A stretch of DNA of 64,000 nt from Pagrus major (Eukaryota > Chordata > Actinopteri > Spariformes > Sparidae): assembly GCF_040436345.1 (NCBI RefSeq), contig NC_133224.1, forward strand, positions 14,764,703-14,828,702. Reading direction: 5' to 3'. The notes under the pieces were generated by a model that was given only the letters and a program-made list of their open reading frames with translations, was not told the DNA's origin and did no database searches. Both the position numbers and the translations under genes were made by a program. This document shows, piece after piece, positions 1-11,800 of this stretch (position 1 is its first letter; the number at the start of each line of letters is the position of its first letter).

Positions 1-149
1 ACTACCTTTCCCTATATTCCTTGCAAGCTCCAATTTGACAACCAGCCAATCCGCGCCATGACAGCCCGGCACGTGACGTAGAGTAAGTTCCTGCTGTGGC
101 TTGAGGGAAACAGATCGACATTCAGCCACGGGAGAATCGCGTTTTGCGG
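1..149 (+). promoter_or_regulatory. mtm1: mtm1 promoter and noncoding first exon
   Basis: The start of the window looks like a promoter. It has a CCAAT motif (AGCCAATCCG, about 48-57) and a CACGTG E-box at 70-75 fused to a CRE-like TGACGT at 74-79. A consensus donor (GTAAGT at 150-155) ends a noncoding exon at 149, and a second GTAAGT at 83-88 is a possible alternative donor. The next exon carries the mtm1 start codon, so this is inferred to be the mtm1 5' end. The transcription start is not visible and may lie left of the window. Confidence 0.5.
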
Positions 150-1215
150 GTAAGTTAAGACATTTGGCCACAACTAGGCTACCTGAGTCCATATCAGGTG
201 TGCTTCGGAGGTGTTTGCCTCAGGTTTCTATGTACTGTGGGTCAGAAATAGCCTGAATGTCGGGTGGAACAAGCTGTCGTACCGTCTAGGCCTCCGCTAT
301 TTCCTGGTGCAACTCCACAGCTGGAGCCTATTGGAATGGCCAAGTTGGAAAAGTTCAGTTTCGGGGTTTTTTAGGGGAGCTTTGTGCCTCTCGACACCTC
401 TTGGCACTGCTCTGTACGCTCAACTTTTGCCATGAACATTACCCGAGTCTGATGCCGACTGCATTCTCGAAAGCAACCCCTTGGCTGTGTAACGTTATTC
501 ATACACTGGAGCTGAGTGTTCACACCGCCAACTGCTCCTTAGCTGTCAGGTTTTGTTGGTCTGTGGAAAACGCTAGCTAACCGTACCACCCTGAACCAAA
601 CGGTACCTCTGAACTGCTTCCACTAAAAACAAGTCTATTCTACTTTAATTTACCCGCAATGGTCATTTTTATGTCTTTGTGCTTCCTGATAAAATCAAGT
701 ATTTGAACATGTAGTCCGTGTTATTGGAGTGAGACGGTTTCTGCTTTGTTGTAATGTGTGTAATGTTTGTGTATCATCACTAATCTCCCTGATACTGATG
801 TGTAGTTACAGGTCACTAAGTCAGCAGCATCTCCAGTGCTAAAGTTGATCAAACAAAACTAGTATGGGATTAACAGCCGTGTGCGCTTTTTTCATTGCAG
901 TTATAGAGCAAATATGCCTGTGAACCCATCACTGCCACTGTGAGCCTGTGCAGACTGTACAGCCGGCTTGGCTTACTGCACCAGCGTCCCTATACCGGAG
1001 CCAGATCAATACATCAGCACGGCCAATATTATTGACCATTGTAGTTTCCCACATGTGTATCAGTACTGATCTATTATAGCTACTGTTGCACTGCAGAACC
1101 GTGTCAATTTTTGGCTCCTGGCAGTTTTAATGGGTGTTAGACACCCTAAGTTATTTTTCTAACTAATATTTTATTGTCATTTTTGTGATGTATTTTTTAT
1201 TTTTATGTCATTCTG

Positions 1216-1550
1216 AAGTAGTGTTGTCATACTACTATATTTATACATTATCTTGACAAATATTGATATTCAATACCATGTTCGATACCACGCAGGAAAA
1301 TTGAGCACATAAAAAGTTTAAAACATAAATATAACAATGCTATAACATGACAATGAGGTATGACTTTCCTTTACTTGGTTAGTAGCAGGGAACACAGTGA
1401 TTCTAGTAAGCATTAAATATCCCACTTTTCAGAAACACAAACATTGATATTTAAAAAGTATTGCAGAAAATGTGTATTGAAATAGTTTAAAATATTCCGA
1501 ATCGATATGTATTGGTAATTCAATGTTTTAGAGAGCACTACTCTGAGGCT
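1216..1550. mobile_element. probable decayed MITE in mtm1 intron 1
   Basis: AT-rich segment beginning AGTGTTGTCATACTAC, with internal repeats of ATTGATATTC/CGATAC type and an end near TAGAGAGCACTACT. The start resembles fish non-autonomous elements that begin GTGTTGTCACGATAC. Ends are approximate. Confidence 0.35.
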
Positions 1551-1929
1551 ACATCTGTCACCATCTTTGATGTGTAGTTACCATGGTTGCAGGTATTGTT
1601 CTTTTCTTTTGTAAGGCAATTTGAAAAGAGGCTGTTTACTGAAGTACCAGTCACCTTCCTGACTAAATCTAGCCCCTTACTCTCATTATTGCAGCTACCT
1701 GAGCTCTCCACTGCAGAGCAGCTGTTAATTCAGAAATTGGATACACTCACCTGCTCACTAAAATACTGCTCACTGTCTGGGTTTAGCTTGAGAGGAGCTG
1801 CTCAAAGATGCAACAACATAAATGCTAAAATATTTAGCAAACATGCCATCTCTGGAGAGAGATGGGTGACAGTCAGCATTAATCCTGCACTCATTCCCAG
1901 AGAGAAACATGAAATAAATGATAAAATAA

Positions 1930-2340
1930 ACTGAAAGTAATGTTCACATTTCCATGATAATGCTATCAGGGAGACCCCACCTTGCACACAAAGGAGTGCT
2001 GCTGTCAACACCCTGGTACCAGACACCACAGGACACCCCCAGAGATCCACTTGGATCCCTCCATGGATCCAGCACCTCCCACGGATGCTCAATCTGATTG
2101 GGATCTGGGGAATTTGGTTGATGCCTTAAGCTCTTTGTCATGTAACTCGGGTCATTCCTGTGCGATTTTTGTGGCGTTGCAGGTTGCGTTGTCCTGCTGG
2201 CGTGTCACTGTCATTGGGGAGTGTCGTTGCCATGAGGGGGTGTACTTGGTTGGTTACGGTCTTTGGGTGGGTGGTGCATGTCAAGCGCCATATGAATGCC
2301 AGGAGAAATAAAAAAGTCCCTGTTCATGCCTTTCTTCAAT
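1930..2340 (-). mobile_element. Tc1-like transposase remnant
   Basis: The minus strand translates to PNSPDPNQIEHPWEVLD near 2050-2130. This is a decayed form of the SPDLNPIEHLW motif around the last acidic residue of Tc1/mariner transposases. It continues into WYQGVDSS, like the conserved tail after that motif. Frames are broken. The element sits in mtm1 intron 1 and is certainly inactive. Confidence 0.6.
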
Positions 2341-3732
2341 GGCGTCCTGCTGCATCCTGAGGGTCATGTATGAGTCCTGCCTCACCTGTTATTGAGCTTT
2401 CTTGATCATGGGAGTTTGTGCATTTCTGCTGCTGAAGATAGCCAGAGCAAACAAGGATGACGTGGCATTTTAACGTGCACTCAGTTCAGTCTCTCCTGAT
2501 AATTTCTACTGTGCATCAAAACCCAATGTCCACCCTATGTCTGTCAGTCAAAAACATCATACTGTTCCTAACCACCAAACAGCCTCTAGTTTAATAATCT
2601 GATATTAATTGTTCCCTGTTATTACTGATGAGTTTTTGGTTTTCTGTTGTAATTTCTATTTCTATTGACTGCAAAAGTTAAGTAAAATCTTAATTACATC
2701 ACATGATTTCAAAATAAAGTTACAGTTTCACTTCTTTCACACTTTCTCACTTTCCATATAACTCTTGCCCTCATTCTGGCTCACCCACAAGTGCATTTTT
2801 TCAGTTTCTCTCCCTCTGTCTTTCTTTCCTTCCTCTCAGAAAGCACTTGTTTTCCGACAGTTTCATTATGAGAAGTGTGGCTTTAAGCGCTATCTCCAAG
2901 CAGACCAGAAGTGAGCTCACTTTTGAGCTTGAATTGAATGTGTGAACTTCAGTGGATGACCATGCTGAAAACCATCCGATTCCAGTCACTGGCTGATAAA
3001 TCAGTGAAAAGATGTGTGTGTTTACCAGGCAGGGATGAAAAGATACCATTAACTTGCATTATGGGAAATGCAGGATTCCAGCCTGAAGACCTTTTCGTCT
3101 CATTATGGCTGTTACTGTTTTGTACTATTCCTTCCAAGTCCTTGAACTGATCTACTGACCAAATAGCACAAAATATGTGAAGTTTTGTGACTGTATCTTT
3201 CATGGTTGTGATGCTATCACCATGACAAAATCTGTCCACAGACAGACAGACAGACGTGTAAACACCTGTCAAAACTGTATACTCAAAACTGTGTCCGTGG
3301 TGGTTCTTGCTACAATAGGTGTCTTCGGGACCACCTATCGATGGCACATGATGACACACACAGACTCACAAGGTGAAAACAAAACCCCAGCCATGCTGTC
3401 ACTGCTGTTAATGACTACTGAATACTCACGGGTTCGAACATCAACATGTTGACAGGTGTCATGGCTTGTGTGATCCCATCAGAAAATGGTCTCCAGTTAC
3501 ATTGAATTATAGCTCAGTGACAACTGAACTCCAGTGTAATGTGGACATGTGCCGTTACTGTCCCTAGTGCCCTAAACACCTAATACTCACCTTACTCTTA
3601 CCTAATGATTGCGTGTACTGTTGAATGTGGTAATTCAATATGGGAAGAGGTCTGTTTAGTTAATTATTGATGATACAAACTAATGCATTAAGTGGGGTGA
3701 GTGGTGCTTAAGAGTTTAACTTGGTGACATTC

Positions 3733-4298
3733 GCCATGTTTCCATAAAGCATTTTTATTCACATTTTGAAGAATATTGCATTAGGAATATTATGGAAACG
3801 GCAAATTTCGGGAAAAAAAAGTTTGTACGCTCGCTTGAGGTGGTTTTTGTCTTTTGCATAGCAGAGTTAATGTGCAAAATGTTTGGAAACATATTTGCCG
3901 AATAAACTCTGACATAGCGAACTTTCAGCTCACATGATTCAGCTGTTTTGTTGTCTGCTGCGTGCATTATAATCATTGCATTTCTTTGTCGTCTCCGGGC
4001 AGCAATGCTAGCTGACATGCAAGAATAATTAAAACTTGCCCAATGGAAAGTAATTCCTGAAGACCTCTCTCCATTTTGTCTCCTTGTTTGTTTACCTCTA
4101 GCCTCTGTTTACTTCCACATCCATGCGTGACATAGTCACGTAGCCTACACCACATCATCCTCTGACGAAATTATGCTTTATGTAGCCCAGTTAATTCACT
4201 CAAAACTGTTTATGGAAACGCACCAGATTCATTTTATTTTTTTGGAAACTTTCAAAAGTTTGCTTAAAATTCGCTTGATATTTTATGGAAACACGGCT
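3733..4298. mobile_element. MITE with imperfect terminal inverted repeats
   Basis: The left end GCCATGTTTCCATAAAGC and the right end (reverse complement AGCCGTGTTTCCATAAAAT) are inverted copies, and both continue with A/T-rich related sequence. About 566 bp long with no transposase, so non-autonomous. In mtm1 intron 1. Confidence 0.55.
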
Positions 4299-4454
4299 AT
4301 TGAGAGCTAATCTAAATTATCTACCACTAGATGCACTTTGGTTTTGGTTTTAGAATGAGCCTACATGGAGATAAAGGCAACTTCAAATTGTGGCTGTTAA
4401 ACAACATTGTTTTAATCCCTTAAACACATTAAAATGTTTATATAATTTTACATT

Positions 4455-4640
4455 AGGGCTGCACAGTTAATCAAAATATTTGAGAAAATTATAAGACAAA
4501 ATGATCATTCCCACTCATCATGAATCATTGCAACGGTGTTATCTGAAAAAATAATCGCTATGATTTTATTTTTTATTTTTTTACAAAACTTTGCAGCCGT
4601 TGCGTGTCCTCATTACTAATTTGGAAGAAATCGTAAGTAA
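4455..4640. mobile_element. fragment of a TAGGGCTGCAC-type repeat
   Basis: It starts TAGGGCTGCACAGTTAATC, a hallmark start of a very common fish non-autonomous element, and continues A/T-rich with ATAATCGC. The second end was not found. Confidence 0.4.
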
Positions 4641-4641
4641 T

Positions 4642-5381
4642 AGCCCTTTTCCACTGGTCAGAAATCCCACTTTAAACCGCTAAGATCGGGCTTTTATGTG
4701 CAACGGGAATGTGTAAACTTGCATTTTTGATCTAAACGTAAGACCCGAGTGAACACGCTAAATTCCACCGCGCGAAGTAATGACGTGTTATCAACATCCG
4801 GTGGTGGCGAGTAAATGGGGAAGGAATTTGGGATGTGGTCTGTTAAGGAGGTTTTATTACTGGACTCAGTGATGGAGACCCGTTCAGTCCTATGAAAGCG
4901 GCTCAGTGGAGTTTTGAAGCCAAAAAGCTCGACGTCCTGGCTATGAAATACCTGGATCACAGACCAAGCCGGCTAACTTCCTGTTTAGCGCCCAGCTAAC
5001 TTGAATGGGGATAAAATAATTTAATCGTGCGGCTCTTCTTGACTTTGCAAATGTTATTGGACTGAATGGCTCAAATTATGATAGTGAAACGAGTCATTTC
5101 GCGGGAGTTGTGATGCTCAAAATAATGTATCCATCGTTATACAGACGCTTCTTTCACAATGGGTCTATTGTTGTTTTCTCTTCTGTTGTTCTGTCTCTTC
5201 AGACTGTTTCCGGCGCATTCGTGACGCCAAATGTGACGTCAGTGACGTACAACGTAACGCCTCAGATAAAAATCACTGCTTGCCTGCGGGAAGTGAGAAT
5301 GGGGTCAATTGTCGATTTTTAGCGGGTCGACCCGCGTTTAATAAACCCATGTAGACCCACTAATTTGGGTGGAAAAGCGGT
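4642..5381. mobile_element. non-autonomous DNA element, copy 1
   Basis: The ends GCCCTTTTCCACTGG (left) and the reverse complement of the right end, CCGCTTTTCCACCC, form short inverted repeats. An internal stretch (GCTAACTTGAATGGGG followed by GATAAA, near 4995-5020) recurs at 43797-43820, so at least two copies are in the window. Confidence 0.5.
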
Positions 5382-5529
5382 ATAACTGATTTATTACTTT
5401 GTGTGCATAAATTGCTTTTTCCTTAATGACACCCCATAACCTCACTTGAGCTCCACTGAACATTGTATAATTCTACCTTATATTTGTACAGTGTGTCAAT
5501 GTGTGTTCCAAAAGCTCAAAAGCTGAGGT

Positions 5530-5690
5530 TTGGGTCTGCTTTGAAAACATTCTGGTACATGATCTGTAGAAGCCTATGGATGAGAGGTGAAACATCTTCA
5601 AGAAACTGAAACAAGTCCAGTCGCCTACGATACAGCACTTAGAATTACCATGACCTGGATGACTGAGAACCTTCATTATCATTCTGGTAT
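5530..5690 (-). mobile_element. fragment of dispersed fish repeat, copy A
   Basis: The reverse complement of this stretch matches 12775-12900, including GTCATGGTAATTCTAAGTGC and CTTGAAGATGTTTCACCTC. The same sequence at two loci on opposite strands marks a dispersed repeat. I could not assign the family. Confidence 0.55.
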
Positions 5691-5858
5691 ATGTAATAAT
5701 TTCTTCTGATGAAGATGTACTTATAGTCTGGCATCAAACTGACAGAAAAATAAGAGCGGAGCTTGAGAATTGGACCCTGCTGCTTGGAGACTTTTGCGTG
5801 ACACAGCTAACAGTCTGTTTCTCTCTTTCTCAGCCTGTGGAAGCCCACTCCCTGAGCA

Positions 5859-8800
5859 ATGGCCTCACCAGTCTCAGTCTTCAACTCCAACGCCTTGGAC
5901 ACACACATCTCCAGTGTAAGTGGATTTATTTGTGTCTGTTGATATTGAAATGTTTAAATCTCAAATGAGATGCAGGTTGCACTGGAAGTTCATAAATTGT
6001 GGAAGCCAGTGAGAAATCAAATCATAGTCTCTGCACTAGCCACACCTACTGTATGGTTAGAAGGGTCAGGACGAGAAAAAAAAGTGGCTGAAAATAGTGC
6101 TAAAAGTGACTGGCAATTTATCTTCATCTACTTCAAAAATTTTCCTGGAGATTCTTCCTATCATTTTTAATTTAAGTATATTAAATCCACAATGTCTTAA
6201 ATTATATGTATGTACAGTGTGTGACACTGTTTATCATCACATTGTAAAAAGACAATGATTATGACACTTTAAAAGTGAAAACCTGCTAATAATCGCCAGT
6301 TAACTCTGTTCACATTACTAGTGGACGAGTTTGCCTTTCCAATTTTTTTTCCCCTTGTGTGACCCATTCTTCATCACGAACGCGCCGAAAAGACCGGAAA
6401 GCAGCAGATCATATTCCTCATCAGACTACATCCAGAAGATTTTAAACTTAGACACAACGCTTTTTCTGGAGCTGATAGTCGTGAGTCACCTTGCTTCTTT
6501 CTGATCTCTGATGAGTTGCACGTGTGCAGTACCAATGAGGCAGCTGACTAGGCTCAGACTGCATGGAAGCCACAAACAGCGGGTACTTTTTTAATATCTT
6601 TAACTTCAGTCTCTATTTAAAACTCATCACTGACTGACAATGTTCAAGCCCTGCTTGACAGAGACAGATGGAAAGACATAAACAAGCCAACGGCCTTAAC
6701 TTCAACACACATCACAGCATCGCACCTGAAAAGTAAAGTAAAATTTGCATGTTCACCGGGATGTTGTGTTCGCATCACAGCTGAACCGAGCCGAAGGTGT
6801 TAAAAACCTGTAACTACTGTAGGGTGATTTGACCCAGGAGTAAATCCCGATAATTTGTATTCACATTGCACACAAAAGTCTGTGGTGCCCCAAAAATTGA
6901 CTCAATCTATAAGTTGATCTATTTTCATGAACAAAGTCAATAATTAGAGATTTGGATTTACTGAGCAAGTAAAGAAAGTTTAGCCATGGTTCAGACAGGC
7001 GCTTCCTAAAGTAATGCATATGTAGTCTTTTTCTCTCTAGCTATTTTTTTTTTCTTGCTAAACAACAGTTTTTATATTTTAAATCAGTATCATGTAGAGT
7101 AGTTGAAGGGTTTCCCCAGTTTTAATGAAGCAGCTGGATGGGTATATTTGTGAGGTGTTTGTAACAAGGTGGTTTTCTCAAGTCATTCATATTAAGTAAG
7201 ACTGCAAACTCTAATTCCAGACGTACAATATAAACTGTCTGCTCTTTGTTATTTAAATTGAATTTATAGATATTTTTTGAAAGCCCAGTGTTTCACTGAA
7301 TTGAACGATACAGAACAAAAACAATACTAATAGCAATGCTCTGAACTATAGTGAAATTAAAATTCCAAATAAGGATGAAGCGCAGCAGTGTCAAATTTAC
7401 CTGGTAAGCTCCTTGAATCCTCCTGGTCACAGTTTAGCCTCTTCAAAAGGAAAAGTATCTTGTCGATGGTGTCTCACCTCACTGTGTCCACCACAATTCA
7501 ACGGGTTAAAGGCAAAACCTGTTTGTTCTTTCCCCTTTTCCCTTTGTTTCCTCCCTTTTGGTAACAAGCAACTTCTACTACTGAAAATAAAAAGCACAAA
7601 ATAATGCATAAAATTGTCCCTATTTTACACAGCCTCACCAATCGTTTAAATGAATACCTGTGTTGTTATTTTGTTTTTAAACCTTGCTGTGTTTTGTATG
7701 TGTATCTTTAGACCTCCAGAGAGTCTCTGAAGATGGAGTTGTTAGCTGATGTGACTCTGCTGCCAGGGGAAGAAAGAATTATTGGTGAGTTTATGGAGCT
7801 CAATCCATCACATTTTAATAATTTCTTCACTGTTGAAACAGATGTTCTTGCTCCTCCATTGGTAGTCCTGTAATCATTAGTTTTACTGAGGCACATCGCT
7901 GTCAAGTTCTTGTGTAGCTTTGAGAAAGGTTTTCCTGTATATCAGGATCTGAGATCTGAACCAGTCTGAGAGCAAACACTTGTGGCTCGGTGTAGAGGAT
8001 CATGTGGGCTTTTTCATACAAATACGCTGGCTTGACTTGACTCGGTTCGACTCGGCACGTCAGCCCAGCGCTGCAGGGATTTGCATTTTTATTACAACAG
8101 GGCTGTTTGCTTGAAGGACTGATGATGCGCTTGATCTTGACTAGTGGTCAAGGGAGCAGCATGCTCTTTCTCCCAACAGTATTATCAAAGTATAGCTGCT
8201 AACAACGCTCTGCTAACTCAGTGTTAAACATGTTTTCATCTCCTATGACTTCTTCCCAAACATTGCAAGTTTATTATGAAGCAGCAAAATCAGGAAATGT
8301 TGGGTTTTCAGCAGTAACTTCAAACAAGTCCTGAAACAGCTGATAACAATACTGAAACACCACACTTAAACCGATATCTGAAAGTACAAACAAGAGAGAA
8401 ACAAAATTTTAATCCACAGACAAAATTACTGAGAGCTGAACACACAGAGACTTTTAAAAAACATCTTTCTCTCAGGTTTCCTGCACAGACATGAGTTGAG
8501 TATCACAATATGCTTGTTTGAGATGGAGGAGAGGTGTCATCATAGGTGTCAGCCACTCCTTGGCCCCACCCTGGAGATCAAAGTGGTGTCATCTCAGGCG
8601 AGGCGCAGCACAACTTGGCGCACTTAAACTGGTTATGGAAATGCAAATCAGCACAGCACAGTTTGACCCAGTGTGGCAAAAAGTGCCCATGGAAAAGACC
8701 CACTGAAGTTCTTAGAAGTATTTGCTATGAGCCCCACATAGTTCCTTCTATTCTCACTATTTGAACTCAGACATACACCAGTTGTTTTCTGTCCAACCCA

Positions 8801-11800
8801 AGTGCTTGTATTCTCCACTAGAGGAGAGTCGTAGAGAGGTGATGAGTGAATGAAAACTGTGACCTCACAGTTAGACGACAGAAAGTTGCAGATGCTCATA
8901 CTGTCTACCTAGCATAGGTTAACAAGTACTAAATTTGGCATCAAATGCTTGATCAGATATTAATAGATTAAAATAAAAAAGGTGTGTTTTTTCATCTTGT
9001 CAATGTTCTTGTATGATTTTTATTCATAGTGTAATCCATATTCATTACAACTTCTTATTTTCTATAGTTTTGGCCACCATTGCTATCACTTACACATCGT
9101 CTACACCAGCCACAGCACACAATTACAGTGGTTAGGCACTAACACAGCAGACAGTAGAACTTTAAGTGTAAAAATGTGCTCTATGTCACAGTAATATGCA
9201 TCATATCATCATTTTCCTGGCGGTGTAGACATCTGAATTGAAGCATGCCTGTCCCGTCGAACATACTTGAAAAAGCCAGCTAAAAAACACAGCCAACAGG
9301 CAATTAGGTAGCGTAACTATGTCTTGACAAGCACAAGTTAATCCATCTGCTCAGCACCTCTTTCCATCATCTCTGCAGTGACCTCCCAGAGTCTTATCTT
9401 GCCAGCACATTTGTTTGCCAATAATAAGTGGAAATAATTCCAGCATCTAATTCCCTGTAAAACCAAAAATTATGATTTTTACATTTCTGTTCATGCACAG
9501 ATTGCACAAACAATAAACCACGTTAATCAGTGAGCTTAGAGGTGTCAGGCTAGCCGTTTCTTCCTGCTTCCAGTCTTGTTGTACCAGAATTGTCATGAGA
9601 CATGATTAAACACAGCTACATTTAAGACATTGGGCAGCAAAATGTGTACAGTGTGACCCATCTATGTTGACAGATATGTTGTCATTGGTTAGGTTTATTT
9701 ATGAAAAAATAAAGTCAGTCAATATTCTCTGATTCTGAGAGCTGATTTAGATATCAGTTACTGTTGAGTCTGTCTGTCCTTATTAGACTCTTGTTAAACA
9801 CTCAGAGTAGGTGGTATTTTTAGCCTACCTTTGTTGCACAGCTCTCTTCCCTTTTCTGCTTCCTATTCTCTGCATTTATGGTGATTTCTTCCCTTACAGT
9901 ACCCCCTGCTTATCAGTAACAAAATGATGTCTGAATCAGAATACTAACATGAAAAAGGGAACCTATTCTGAGCCTATAAGGTCTGTGTAGGAACAGACAT
10001 GAGACAAGTTAGCAATTCAAATCAATAAACAATGTTTTTTATTCATCTGTTTTCAGATAAAGACATCATCTACATCTGTCCATTCAGTGGAGCTGTGAAA
10101 GGCAAAGTGTTGATAACCAACTACAGACTCTGCTTTAAGAGCTCAGATGCTGTAAGTCATTACACTCATGTGGGGCCAGCCGGGAGCTCAAGTGTGTGTC
10201 TGTGTTTCTGTGTTTCTGTGTGTCTGTGTGTATACCAGGAACGAGATTAAATAATGAATCTAGCAACATTTGTGTAACACATCTTTAGGTGAACTTTTTG
10301 TGCTGTTAAAACATGGCGCACTATATTGGTATGTTGTTACAGATTCAAGCCCCAGTCAGATATTATTCATTTTACAGAAACATCTTGTGTAAATTAGCAA
10401 TCAGATTTTAGATTTTCTTTTCTTTATTAGTTTAGTTCCTTGAAAGTAAATCTCTTCAATCGTTGATAGTTGTTCTGATCGCCATTCAGCATAAGCCTAC
10501 TGCATTGTAATGAAATTAGAATTGTAACATCCAAAGACTTATAAGTTAGGAATGCAGTGCAAAGAAAACCTTTTTTATGAATACTCAAAGAGTAGAGAAT
10601 GCTTTGAATGTGTGTCATTCTCTATAAGTAAATGTAACAACATGCTGGCTCTGTTTCCTGTAGGATGTGGCAGTAATGCTGGACGTTCCTCTGGGAGCAA
10701 TTTGTCGGGTGGAGAAGATGGGTGGGGCGTCAAGCAGAGGAGAAAACTCCTATGGCCTGGATATCACCTGCAAGGTAGGTGTGTGTGTGTGTGTGTGTCT
10801 GTGTGTCTGTGTGTCTGTGTGTCTGTGTGCGCGTGTCTGTTGTACTAAAGTTGTTGATCTTCTCTGTCCTTCAGGACATGAGGAACTTGAGGTTTGCCTT
10901 GAAGCAGGAGGGTCACAGCAGAAGAGATATCTTTGAGCTCCTCTTCAGACATGCCTTCCCCCTCTCACATGGTCTGGTAAGACAGCTTCTAACTTCTCCT
11001 GCCATCTCCTGACTGACTGATGTTTTTTTTTTTTGTTTTAAAGGAGACCTAAACTGTTGCTTAGCCAGTGAGTGAATTAATTTAAAATATGATACAGATG
11101 TAGCCCCATTTTCTCACACAGTGGACTATATGTACATACAGAGATCACTTTATTAATGACATCACAAAATGCTACAATGCCTTTATTATGAATATTAGTC
11201 AAGCCTTGAACCCTGAGTGTATTTGTAGCAGCAAACAATTTAAATCCACCAGCACTGGCTAAGAAAGGACATCTTTCTGCTTAGAGTCATCCTCGATTTG
11301 CTTCAATGCCCAGTATTCATGCAAATGCTGAAATGCAGAGATGTAGCCCCCTCATATGCTGTGACACACAGCTACCCACCCACACTACAACTGCATCTGC
11401 TTGGCTAATACTTGTGCAAGCTAAAATTTGTGTCAGAGCAAGCCTTACCAGGGCTTCTTTCATTTGTCTGCTAATAGCCAGTGGAGACAATGTCTTACAT
11501 GTGTTGCACATAGAATACTGGAGTGGTAGAGTTATTTCAGTTGTTCCCTCTACTAAAGGGGTTTGAAGGACCCTGGCTAAATAATCATTATAAAAGATGA
11601 ATAACTGTTTAAGTAAATATCTGGTTATTTGATTTAAATTCAAAGCTACAAGCCTGTGGTAAAAAAATGTAACGACAGAGGCCAACCTAGACTCCCAAAG
11701 GAGCATTTCAGAAAGCAATCACAAAGCTTAAAATGTTGTTGCATGGTCTACTTACAGTAACCAGAAGCTAAATAATTTGTTTGTTTAAAAAGCCTGATAA

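Larger units (their letters stand above)
150..5833 (+). other. mtm1: mtm1 intron 1: remainder
   Basis: Apart from the elements listed, 150-1215, 2341-3732 and 5382-5833 hold no exon, RNA or repeat that I recognise. Confidence 0.5.

Noticed and set aside
5530..5690. A short minus-strand gene (69 codons)
   Set aside because: The same sequence occurs at 12775-12900 on the other strand, so it is repeat-derived.
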